Positions 11,632 to 21,794 of a stretch of DNA of 64,000 nt are shown piece by piece. The translations under genes were made by a program, and so were the position numbers. The number at the start of each line of letters is the position of its first letter. Within the stretch, counting starts at the first letter, position 1. The stretch lies in assembly GCA_016748015.1 (NCBI GenBank), contig JAAOMT010000445.1:5239-69238 (forward strand). The letters are read 5' to 3'. The stretch is from Geosiphon pyriformis. Lineage: Eukaryota > Glomeromycota > Glomeromycetes > Archaeosporales > Geosiphonaceae. A model generated the notes under the pieces. It had not been told where the DNA came from and did not search any database. It saw nothing but the letters and a program-made list of their open reading frames with translations.

Positions 11632-12042
11632 TTAAACTTCAAAACAAATATTCTTCATATCCTGCAACACCAGCCAGAGCTCACGGTTCTTTTCCAGAAC
11701 ATCCTCAATTACTGAACCAATCACAAAAATGGGAGACTGAGTAGTCATACCCTTCAAAACCGAAAAATTGTCCCCGTAAAGAACATTGAAAGTACTGCAT
11801 ACAGCAGAAATCTTATCAGAAAGAATCTTGGAAAGAATCTTGCGAGCCGTTTTGATCAAAGCAATAGGACGTGTGTTCGTTAGAACATCCTCCCACTCAT
11901 AAGACTTGGGAATCATTGAAACCCAGGCCTCTTTCCATGGGCCGGGCACCAATTCACCAGCCAAGCAAGAGTTTAAAAGCACCAACAACATCTCCAAGAC
12001 AGACCTATCACAATGTTTCCAAAGCTCATTTGAGATACCCGA
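11632..12042 (-). pseudogene. LINE reverse transcriptase, N-terminal fragment
   Basis: The frame resumes after the solo LTR at GISNELWKHC. It continues through WKEAWVSMIPK, NTRPIALIKTARKILSKILSDKI and GDNFSVLKGMTTQSPIFVI, which correspond to the first RT blocks of non-LTR elements. It stops shortly after LWLVLQDM, before the YxDD box, so it lacks the catalytic centre. The same NTRP...LIKTA segment is recognisable in decayed form near 52250-52380. Confidence 0.85.
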
Positions 12043-13051
12043 TGTTACCAGTAGAATTTTAGCTATTAATTAGCATGAAATTTCCTTTATAATTCCTATC
12101 ATTAATTAGCATATATTATTATCGTTTCGAATTTCACTTATTATTTAATCAAATTAGCAATTATCATCATTTAATCAATAACCCGATTTGGACCATAGAA
12201 ATTGAGATGATCAATTTACACAATACCCTGAACCATATAACATAGCCAAAAAATTCGCCGAAATTAATGAAAATTGGCCGAAATAATTCATAGTTCAGCG
12301 AAATAACTTGTAGTTCGCCGAAATGTATCTTTAGTTCACCGAAATTCTAGAAAAGAGAAAAAGTGCAAGTTCAAAGACTAGTACTACAACAAGTTGTATA
12401 AAAGAAGAGCTTCTCTCTTCAAGAAAATGTATCTTCTCATATCTTACCATAGTATCTTACTTTAGGTATCTTAATTAGAACAAATCACTTTTTACATATC
12501 TCAAATAAAAATTAAATATTCGAAAACCAAATCCTTTGATTATTACACTTGAAATTCTCTCAACACAACTAACATTTTGAAATTGATTAGCTACCAATTT
12601 CAGTAATCTGTTAGTGACTCCAGGCCTGGATAGAAAACGTTTCCTTGACAAAATTCTATTTCTTTACGTTTCTTTTATTTTTCTCTTTCTTTTCTTATCA
12701 TAATCATTTGGGTAGCCTACAGNNNNNNNNNNNNNNNNNNNNCATTTGGGTAGCCTACAGACGAGATTCCTGTAGAAGAGTTGACTTTCACAGCAAAGTA
12801 ACTACACATTTTTAGTGAGCTTCCAGACGAGCAATTCCTGGGAAAGAGTTGACGTTTACTACAACGTAACTACATAAAGTAACTGGCACGGAATTGGCCA
12901 TTCCACTTATAAGCCCAGCGGTTCAAATTATAGGAGATAATTTGAAGATAAATTCAGTTATCGAAGGTTCAACTACTTCCTCTAGTCGTGAATAAAACAG
13001 CAAAACAACATCAACAACCTTCAAGAAAAGAGACCAAAACCTCCGGTAACA
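12043..13051 (+). repeat. Solo LTR inserted in the LINE RT
   Basis: The 1009-bp insert begins TGTTACCAGT and ends CCGGTAACA, with short inverted ends of LTR type (TG...CA). It is flanked by the 4-bp direct repeat CCGA (12039-12042 and 13052-13055). Removing the insert and one CCGA restores the RT frame exactly (AAGLS then GISNELW). TATAAAAG at 12397-12404 is a good LTR promoter and supports plus orientation. The U3 part has several GCCGAAAT-like repeats at 12255-12350, and two imperfect repeats of about 50 bp lie at 12760-12875. No internal genes, primer site or polypurine tract are present, so it is a solo LTR. It differs from the Ty3 LTRs further right. Confidence 0.85.
12723..12742. other. 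Assembly gap (20 N) with identical flanks
   Basis: The 18 bases immediately left (12705-12722) and right (12743-12760) of the N run are identical, CATTTGGGTAGCCTACAG. The gap is probably an unmerged contig overlap rather than missing sequence, or a collapsed short tandem repeat in the solo LTR. Confidence 0.9.
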
Positions 13052-14669
13052 CCGACAGACCAGCAGCTTTGCCATCAGGAAGAACGGAAACCACCCCAAA
13101 CAACTTGTCAAAACCAATCGGACACATCACCTCCAAAAAAGCCTCATTAAAAACATACTCCAAAGGCCAATATTGGCGACACCATTTGCTTGACATATCA
13201 TCAACCACCTGACACTTTCTAATCCAACTCTCCATGATCATGTCCACCTTGCTCTTAACCTGTTCAGGCTTCAAAACCAGCTCACTATCAACAACCAAGT
13301 GGTCAAGCACCACCTTACAAAATGTGCGCTCCAGCACACTCCTTATTGTATGACTTTTATCAACCTCAAAGCTTTCCATTCTCCTATCTATGACTGATCT
13401 AATGTTAGCCTCCTTGGTGTTCTGAGACTCAATGAGCTTAGATGCACGATATGATTTCCAAGTGCTTGAGAGAGCAGAAAAAACATGACCAGAGTCCATA
13501 CCAGAATCCATCAGATCCCGAATGATTAAAACCTTAACATTGTTCAGAGAAGCCCAACAATCCATGAAGGAAGCAAAACCAACAACATCCCCCTTTTGCG
13601 ATGCCTTGATAATCTTAGAAACCAAAAGCTCCAATTTGTGAAACTTCGAGGATTCTTTGGAAAAAACTCTATCAAAGTCCTTGAACCATTTTTTTTTGAA
13701 AGTACCATCAGCTAAAAGCACCATGACCTTGCGAATGATGTCCCACATCACATCCAAATCTGAGAATCTTACAAAGATGGCAAACTTATCTGAGAACATT
13801 GCTGCATTGGCCAAAGTAGCACATCTGAAATTGTCCCATTTACTCTCATTAGCACCCTTAAAGTTAAACTTCCATCAATCTCTATTCACCTGCCTATGAA
13901 GAGAGTTCAAATGCATATCCAAAAGCCCACCCAAACCCACAGACACACAAACCGCTTGATGATCAGTATCAAAATACTCACTAACATCCAAAATGTTTCG
14001 GCTCACTATCGCATTAACCAAATTTGACGAAATGAACACATAATCAATAGTTCTTACAACGCTCCTTGAATTTTTTCAGGTAGGACTTTTTGTCAACAAA
14101 TTCTCTGCCAGAGAATTGACCATTCCCAAATCCAAACACTTCTTAAAACTAGTACACTTGCAAGAGCCATCTTCATTGAAATCACCACTCAAGATGACAA
14201 AAGAAGACTCATTCACAGCCTTAGCTACCAGGGAATTGACTTCACTGGCTTGAGAGAAACAGGCTGCCAGAGAAGCACCAGCATAAAGCCCCAAAATTGA
14301 TACCAAAAGTTTGTTCTTAAAAAGCAACTTAATTGAGAGAAGCTGACCAGGCACCTCAGAAACCTTACATATATGGCAAGCCAGAGAATTGTTCACAACA
14401 ATAGCAACACCCGAACCCAGATTACCAGAATCTTGACCTGAGGTAAAGACTCGAACACCATCAAACCTAGTTGCAATCCATGAACAGATCTTATTCTTTA
14501 GCTTGGTCTCAGTAACAATAGAAATCAAATTGTTCATATCCTTGTGCCAACAAATAACATTTTCCTGTTTTGCAGGATTGTTCATATCTCTAACATTACA
14601 CATGACAATTTTCCAAATTAAGTAAGTTATTAAGAGGACAGAGAAGCTGACAAACCTGAACCAGAGCAC
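13052..14669 (-). pseudogene. LINE ORF2: APE endonuclease and linker to RT
   Basis: One frame runs from about 14669 to 13052, broken by TGA at 14076-14078 and 13875-13877. Both sit where Trp codons are expected (G-to-A changes). Endonuclease hallmarks are visible: TETKLKN, ILSGDFNEDG, RTIDYVF and FDTDHQAV (metal and catalytic E, D/N and D-H). The following 250-300 residues form the usual linker up to PDGKAAGLS, where the solo LTR interrupts RT. In an intact element this enzyme nicks target DNA to prime reverse transcription. The product is now inactive. Confidence 0.88.
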
Positions 14670-15424
14670 AGACTATTTAACTTATCCAAAACTGAACCAA
14701 CTGAGGCCTCCAAAGCAATCAATTTTGTTTCCAAACCACCCACTTTGGCAGTGAGAACTTTGGAACTACTAGAGCTGAGCTCAACAATAGCATCATGAAC
14801 AATGGACGGAAGAGTATCAGATGAGACCAAAGCAGTGTCCACAATCATATCAGAATCCACATTAGAAGTCAAAGTCTCAGAAACAGCAGAAAAAAGGCTC
14901 AGAGAAGGGATTGCCATAGGAACCAAATCAAAGGATTCCAGTCGAACCAAAATGCCAGAAACGTGGTCAGACAAAAGCTCCAAAGAGCACTCCAAAATTG
15001 CCAGCCAGTCATTCAAATGAGAAATGGTAAGAGAATCAGTCGCCATTGAAGAAGGAACCAAACCAGAATACAAACCAGCACCAACCAAACCAGAGGAAAT
15101 CACACGAGAAGGAGAGCCACCAGCAACTTGGGCCCATGTTTTACCACCAAATGAGACCGGACAAGCAATAAGAGCCAATTTTTTCTTATATATTTCAGCT
15201 AGACGAATCCGATTTTGCTCAGAAACCACCTTTTTCTTTCGAACACCAGAATATTCACCTAAGGAGCAGTTGACCGTAACATGACCGAATTGTTTACAAT
15301 GAATACAACTGGCCAAAAAAAGACCAGCCCAATGCAAACTTACACCTTTGAAAACTAGAACGGTACCAATAGCAGCCAACTTGGATGCCTCATCACCAAA
15401 ACAAATTACAGCACATCTATCATA
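14630..15424 (-). pseudogene. LINE ORF1, C-terminal part with CCHC knuckle
   Basis: The frame is open from about 15424 (CAVICFGDEASK) to 14630. It contains a retroviral-type zinc knuckle, CIHCKQFGHVTVNC (C-x2-C-x4-H-x4-C), followed by a Ser/Leu-rich region with heptad-like leucines. The 5' end is missing, since AT-rich DNA begins abruptly. ORF1 proteins of LINEs bind the element RNA. Its end overlaps the endonuclease ORF by about 40 bp in another frame, which is common in LINEs. Confidence 0.8.
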
Positions 15425-16539
15425 GAGTATTATAATATGTTTTTTTATAAAACTACAAAAATATATATATATAGTAGCTTTAATAATTAAAAAAACAATA
15501 ATTTATTTAACAATTTAATATTTCCAAATTTTAATCTTTTATTTTAATTATTTTTTAGCTTTTATCTTTAAAATAAATATTTAAAAAAACTTTTAATTAA
15601 AAAAAAATTAAAAAAATTAAAAAAAATTAAATTATTACAATTCAAAATGTTAAAAAACTTACTTGTATTATTTATTAGTTAAATTTTTAAATAAGATTAT
15701 TTATGTTATTATTAATTAATAAAAACTTTAGTGTAAAAATTAAGAAAAACATTAAAAATCATTAATATTCTATATTTTTAAATTAGAGAAATATATAACA
15801 CAATTGCAAAAATAACCTTAAATAAAACCACAAATAATAAACAAATTTTAGTTTAGTCTTTAAAAAAGAATATATAAATATATACAACAATTAAAAATTG
15901 AGAAATAACTTATATTATAATATTAACATTATTAAACAAATAAAATTTAAGAACTTATAAAAGACTAATTGTAATTAAAAATAAAATATCAACAATTAAT
16001 ATACAAAAAAAACCATTTTATAATATTATTTTTAATATTTTTTAAGCTAATAATTTTTTTGTAATAAATTTAAAAGCTGTTTTAAATATTAACATATTTA
16101 AAAAAAAAGTGTTTAAAAAAACTTTTTATAGTCTAGTTAATGGTTTTTTCTTTCAAAAAAAAGAGTTTTTATTGGTAATATTAAACATTTTAATAATAAT
16201 AAAAATATCTTTTTGGTCAAATTTGGTTCTGAAAATAGTGTTTATTTAAATATGAATAGTAAGTTTAATAATAATAAAAGTAATAGTGTTTTTATAAATA
16301 CTAATAATAATGGTTTTTTTTGGGGTTTAATAGCTTTAACTTTCAAAGCTAAAAAAATTTATACTGGTTTAAAAAGTAGTTTTTTTATTAATTTTTTTAA
16401 CTTTGATATAAAAAAAAATAAAAAACTTTTTTTTTCTTCTTTAAAATCTTTTAGATAAAAGATAGATTAATTTTAAGATAATAAAAACTTAAATTAAAGT
16501 AATCATCAAAAAATTTTTTGCTTTAAATATTAATTTTTC
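15425..16539. repeat. AT-rich decayed repeat DNA between LINE pieces
   Basis: No gene is supported. At 16213-16458 a plus-strand ORF rich in Asn, Lys and Phe resembles hypermutated LINE ORF1 N-terminal coding sequence in composition. I cannot confirm this by eye. Confidence 0.35.
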
Positions 16540-18018
16540 AACAATTAAAAGTTGGTATAGTTTGTGACAATTTGTTGGGCATTGATGCTACTGTTCGCCT
16601 CTCTGTATATATGGATGAGTCTCTAAGTGGTTTGGGTACTATTGGTATGAAGGCTGGTGCTGCTGTTTTCTTTAAGGACATTGATTCGGGGTTGGGTGTG
16701 AAGATGTCTGGTTTGGTTTTCTCTATGCTTACAGAGTTGCAGGCCATTGCTCTGGTTCTCAAGTGTGTTCTCTCTTTTCGTTCGGTGGATTTGTTCTCAG
16801 ACAGCCAGGCTGCTTTGGATGCATGCAAATCCGAATTCCTACTGGCTTGGCCAGACTTCAGAAATTGTTGTTGGATTGAGTGTTACCATATTGCTAATGT
16901 TATTTATGATAAGAATTTGGATGTGAACTGAATCAAAGTAAAAGGTCATTCAGGTGTCCTTGACAATGACTGTGCTGACTCACTTGCAGAGGTCGCTGCC
17001 TCATCTTCTTGGTGGCTGCCGCACAGGGTTGGTAAATGGTTTGTAAGAGCTGGTGACTCTGCCATTTCTGGTAATTCAAGACATTTTGTTTATGATATCT
17101 TCTGGTCAATTCATCAGGTGCGTTGAGAGGTTAGATTCAGTTCCCAAGTTTTGTTGAATAATTTGTAAGGTGATGTTGATTGGGCCAGATTTGTTTCGGT
17201 GTGGCACCCAGATTCCTACATGGCTGCTGGCTTCACTAGTTTGTGTACTGCTGGCTTTCGGACTTATTTCATGAAGGCTTTGCATCATCGACTTTTTGTC
17301 ACCATGCGTAAGTGTCTATATGATAGGCTTTACTCCAGTGTAGTGTGCTTATTCTGTAGTAATGTTGAGATCTCTGATTATGTTTTTTTCTGCTCCTTTG
17401 ATGCTATTGGCCATGAGCATTTAATGAACACTTATGTGGCTGTTTGGGAGGCATGCTCTGGTTTATCTCGTTCTTCTTTGTGCGTCTCACAGTTATTGTT
17501 CACTTGTGTTTTGAATTGTGTAGTTGGGGTGGCCATATGTAAAAGATTTGTTTTCAATAATTGGTATTGTGAATCTGTTTCTGTTTTTAAGGATCCCAGG
17601 GTGGCAGCTTGTAACATAGTATCTTTTGTGCATGAGTTTTGTGCTGCATTCCGGGATGAAATCTGGTTGGTTTGTGCAAGACACCAGGCAGTGATGGAGA
17701 AGAGTAGGCTGATTCCTCGTGACGGCTCTGTTCCTGCCTCTGTTTCTGGTTTTTCCATGGGTTTTTCAGCAGGTATTGTTAAATTGTTGGGGGTTGCTAA
17801 TGCAATTAGCATTTGTTTTGGGTTTTGTAAGTCTTGTTTATTTTTTTCTGGTGCTTATGAAGAGGTTTTTGTTCATATAAGTGCATAATGTTGTTCTGAC
17901 TGGTCTGAGTGACTGGTTACGTGTAGAAAAGGCATGATTCATGCCTAGTTTAGATCATTTAATAATGTATTGTACTAGGTAGTGTTTGGACTTCATTTAT
18001 TAAATGAAGAAAAAAAAA
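16540..18018 (+). mobile_element. LINE 3' end: RNase H, zinc-finger tail and poly-A
   Basis: A plus-strand frame holds an RNase H domain with the catalytic acids in YMDES, TELQAI and FSDSQAAL, and the late block KVKGHSGVLDNDCADSLAE. It is interrupted by TGA at 16929-16931 and by two further stops near 17125 and 17166. It continues to 17888 with a Cys/His cluster (CLFCSNVEISDYVFFC...GHEH) typical of zf-RVT tails. The 3' UTR ends with GGACTTCATTTATTAAATGAAG and then an A-run at about 18008-18016. The same end occurs in decayed form at 55230-55272. The upstream part is cut off at 16540. It is the same family as 11632-15424 but in opposite orientation. Confidence 0.85.
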
Positions 18019-19620
18019 TTAAAAGTAAATTAGTAATAGCTAAAATAAAGATTATTAGAAAAATTTTCTTAAAAGTAAATAATTTTAAAGAAGTTATTAT
18101 TTTTCTAAAATTTGAAAAAATTATCTAATTTATATTTATATTTAAAAAAAGTATAAAACAAGCAATTTTATTGGTTAATAAAAATAAAATTATGATTAAT
18201 AGTAATATTAAGAAACAAAAAGTTTATTCAAGTTAAATTATAGTTATTAAAAAAAATTTTATAAATATATTTTAAAAAAAAATTGTTTCTGTTTTGTTTA
18301 AATATAGTTAAATTGTGTTTATTAAATTGTAACTCATTGAATTATGGCAAAAAGCTATAATAAAATTTGTTAAAATAAATTAAACTAATAATTTTGCTAC
18401 AAAATAATTAGTTTTAATCAAAAAAAATTCAATATATATAGTTAAAACTATTTTAAATCAGATTATTTAAGTCTCTAAAAATTAATTCAAAGTATTATTG
18501 TTTATTTTGCCTATAGAAATTATAGTTTATAATTTAGGTGTTTTTTTAAATAGTACAAATAAAAAAATATGCATAATAAATTAGTTTTTTATTATTGGTT
18601 TTAGACTTCAATATACAATAGTGAGTTTTAAATCTGAAAAAAATTTTGATTGTATTTTTAATACTATATCTATCTTAAATGATATTAAGCTTTTATTAAT
18701 TAGAATAAATTTGATTTATTGTAACAAATGTAATCATCTTGACCACTTAATTTTAGAGTATAATAAAGTTAATACTCTATATTTTTTAATATTAAAAAAA
18801 TATAAACATTTAATTTCTGAAAAAAATATTAGTATCTTGCTTATTTTTCAATTATTAGTATTTAGTGTTTTGTTATAAGTTTAGATAATTAATAATAATA
18901 TGGTATATTTTTTATCTAATATAAATTTTAGTAAAAGTACTAATCATAATGTTTTGGCTGGTTTTAATTTTTTGTCTCTAAACTTTTAGTTAAACTTACT
19001 TAAATATTTGTTGAAATTGCTTAACAAGTTTTTAAAGTTGTAATTAAATTAAATGTTTTGGTTAAAATTTTTATATTATTTATTTTTTATTCTTAGCTTA
19101 TGTTGAATGTTTTTAATAATAATATAAATAAACTTGATATAAATATCATAGGCTTGTTTTTTTTGTTAGTTTAGATAGTTTTAATTCTTAATTATTTTTC
19201 AATAATAATAAAGTTTTTGCAGCCAAAATTAACTAAATTGTTAACTTTAAACAGTTTTGTTTATGTGGTTTTAGCTTAATTAAATCTTTTGGTTTCTAAT
19301 TATAATCTCTTAAATTATATATTTTTTTAATGACCAGTATTATTTGAAAAATAGCAACATATAATATTTATGGCATAAATAATTTATAAAAACAAAAAAA
19401 TATTGTTTATTAGTACAGAAATATGAACAATTTAATTTTTATTATTACTTAAACAAAATTAAAAGATAAAATATGTTTATAAACTATTAACAAATTTAAT
19501 AGTATTAAAGTTTTTACTTTTGGTTTAGACTTTAAACACTTAGATTTTGATATTACAATTATTATAAATAATATTCTGGTCAAACATATATATAGTCAAA
19601 TTTAAGATAATTTATACTAA
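18019..19620 (+). pseudogene. Hypermutated LINE fragment (ORF1 and endonuclease)
   Basis: An AT-rich block with recognisable LINE coding order. The 18621-18878 ORF contains IYCNKCNHLDH at the position of the ORF1 zinc knuckle. At 19355-19590 the translation follows the endonuclease start of the readable copy (NNL...KQKNI, MNNLIFIIT, TKLKDKI, KVFTFGLDF, IIINN) with stops at Trp, Gln and Arg positions. Differences are overwhelmingly C-to-T and G-to-A. The copy is cut off at about 19620. Confidence 0.65.
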
Positions 19621-19882
19621 AATAACTTATAATCTATAATAAGCCATAGCATTTTAAATCTACCAATTTAGTAGTTAAAGAATTCTTATATTTATAACTC
19701 ATATCTGTAATACTTAATAACTCATAATTTTTTACTATTAATATAAATTATCTTAGGTGTTAAATTTAATTTAAATTCTGTTAATTTTGATAAAATTACA
19801 ATAAAGCAAACCAATATTTCTATGACTAAAAATATTATACAATAATATAATATTACTTATTTAACAAAATAATTATTAATTA

Positions 19883-20430
19883 TATAAGTAATTAAGTCGA
19901 AATTTTAAATTGTTCTAAGTTTTAAATTATTATCAATTGTATAAATAATTAAGTTAGAGTTTTGAATTGTTCCAAGTTTTAAATTATTATTAATCTTATA
20001 AGTAATTAAGTTATAGTTTTAAACTGTCTTAAGTTTTAAATTATTATCAATTGTATTAGTAATTAAGTCAAAGTTTTGAATTATACCAAGTTCTAAATTA
20101 TCATTAATTATATAAGTAATCAAGTCAAAGTTTTGAATTGTTCCAAGTTTTAAATTATTACTAATCTTGTGAGTAATCAAGTTAAAGTTTTAAATTGTTT
20201 CAAGTTCTAAATTATTATTAATTATATAAATAATCAAGTTAGAGTTTTGAATTGTTCTAAGTTTTAAATTATTATTAATTGTATGAGTAATTAAGTTAGA
20301 GTTTCAAATTATTCTAAGCTCTAAATTATTATCAATTGTGTGAGTAATCAAATTAGAGTTTTGAATTGTTTTAAGTTTTAAATTATTATTAATTGTGTAA
20401 ATAATCAAGTCGAATTTTTAAATCAGTCTT
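19883..20430. repeat. 57-bp tandem repeat array
   Basis: About nine to ten imperfect copies of a 57-bp unit lie head to tail. Successive units start at TTTAAATTATTA, for example at 19921, 19978 and 20035. Each carries AAGTTAGAGTTTTGAATTGTT-like sequence. Copies differ by scattered T/C and A/G changes. No coding function is visible. Confidence 0.85.
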
Positions 20431-20841
20431 ATTTAATTAGAGTTTTAATCATATTTTTTTTTGTTTTTTGATTTTATTATATATAATAGCAAAAAGCATG
20501 CTATTTTTTTAACTTGTATTCTGCAAAGTTATAAGAATATTATACTTTATAATAAAGTTTATGGTGCTTAATTGATATTATACAAATAATAAAAACCAAT
20601 TAAAAATTACAAAACACTTTAAAGAAAATGGTTTTTTATACATAAAACAGTTTTTAAGTTTAGCTTGGGTCAAAGATAAACCAAATTTTTATTTATAAAC
20701 AAATATAATAGATAATTTAACTAAAAAGTATATATACATAATATGTAATTTTGACTTTTATAAAACACTTATTATTTTTGTTTAAAAGGCAAAATTGCAT
20801 AAAATAATATTTATTAGAAATGTAATTTGAATTATTAACAT
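20431..20841. other. AT-rich intergenic DNA left of the Ty3 nest
   Basis: I see no gene. The last four bases, ACAT (20838-20841), are the probable left target-site duplication of the retrotransposon that follows. Confidence 0.4.
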
Positions 20842-21734
20842 TATTACTTACAAAAAAAAACAGATATAGAAAATAGTAGACCAATAAAAAAGTAGTAATT
20901 AGCATGTGAGCACATTGCTTAACAATATGAAGCAATGTCAGAAATCACAACATATTGCTCAACAATATGGAACAATATCAGAAAATCACAGCACATTGCT
21001 CAACAATGTGAAACAATATTAGAAAATTAGAGCACATTGCTTAGCAATATGAGTATTACTCAAAAAATTATAGCACATTGCTCAGAAATATGAGTGATCT
21101 CATAGAACATCAATTATGTATATATAATAGTAGCAGTAAAAGAAAAAAAAACAGACCTTTTAGTTTAGATTTAATCTAAGCAATCTTCCACATCACAAAT
21201 ATCAAATAAATAATTATTTATTATCTCAAATCTATTCTTTACTATCAATACTTTATGTTAATAGTAATTGATATTTAATCACACTGGAACAATAGCTTTT
21301 GATCATGGCTATTGACAGGATACTAATTTTTATCACCTTGGCTTATTTCTTTATTTTTTTTATTTTTTTTATTTTCTTTTTTTTGTTATTTCTTTTTGTT
21401 AAGTATTAATTGATTAAAAGATTAAAGCACTAAGTTATTAACGTCAAAAATTGCCTGGTAAAAGACTCTTACAAGTGGGTAGAGCATGTAAAGAAATTAT
21501 GGATTACTTACCAGAGAAGTACCAGCCATCAAGCTGAAGAAAAAAATTGACAAAATTGCAATTCTGGAAAGCTACGAATAAACAACTATTAAATCTCTGT
21601 CCATTATACAAAGGATTCAACCAAAACCTTCAGATAACAATACCTTCAGATTACCATTATTATGAATAGCTTCTAAGCATCAAGTTATAAGTTTTGTTAT
21701 TTGATTTGAGACCCTAAACCTATTATCTATAACA
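20842..21734 (+). repeat. 5' LTR of the outer element
   Basis: The LTR runs from TATTACTTA (decayed TGTTACTTA) to TATAACA. U3 carries four to five repeats of the palindromic CACATTGCTCAGCAATGTG type at about 20903-21105. TATGTATATATAATAG follows at about 21116 and then a run of thymines. Confidence 0.85.
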
Positions 21735-21790
21735 TTTGGTGCTTTCTGTAAGGTATAATCTTACAGAAAACCAGCACCAACAACAATCAT
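21735..21790 (+). promoter_or_regulatory. Primer binding site region of the outer element
   Basis: Directly after the LTR comes TTTGGTGCTTTCTGTAAGG. The inner element has TTTGGTGCTCCCTGTGAGG in the same place. TGG at its start pairs with the CCA end of a tRNA, so this is the minus-strand primer site, here with C-to-T and G-to-A damage. Confidence 0.75.
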
Positions 21791-21794
21791 CCAA

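Larger units (their letters stand above)
11632..15424 (-). mobile_element. LINE retrotransposon, 5' half, interrupted by a solo LTR
   Basis: Read on the minus strand from 15424 to 11632, the order is ORF1 with a zinc knuckle, an APE-type endonuclease and the start of a reverse transcriptase, which is non-LTR order. The 3' part (rest of RT, RNase H) is absent and the copy ends abruptly at 11632 in AT-rich DNA. The 5' end is also abrupt, at about 15424. The reading frame from 14669 to 13052 is kept apart from two TGA codons at Trp positions. The RT is split by a solo LTR (12043-13051). Base composition is far more balanced than in the related copy at 49100-55272. Confidence 0.85.

Noticed and set aside
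12923-13212. ORFs spanning the right end of the solo LTR on both strands
   Set aside because: They cross the junction between LTR and LINE and are fortuitous fusions. The LINE frame itself resumes only after the insert.
16213-16458. Independent small gene of 81 codons
   Set aside because: The composition is that of hypermutated repeat DNA, and it lies between two pieces of a LINE. No conserved motif is visible.
19883-20430. CRISPR array
   Set aside because: The 57-bp units are contiguous without unique spacers, and the genome is eukaryotic by its introns and transposons.
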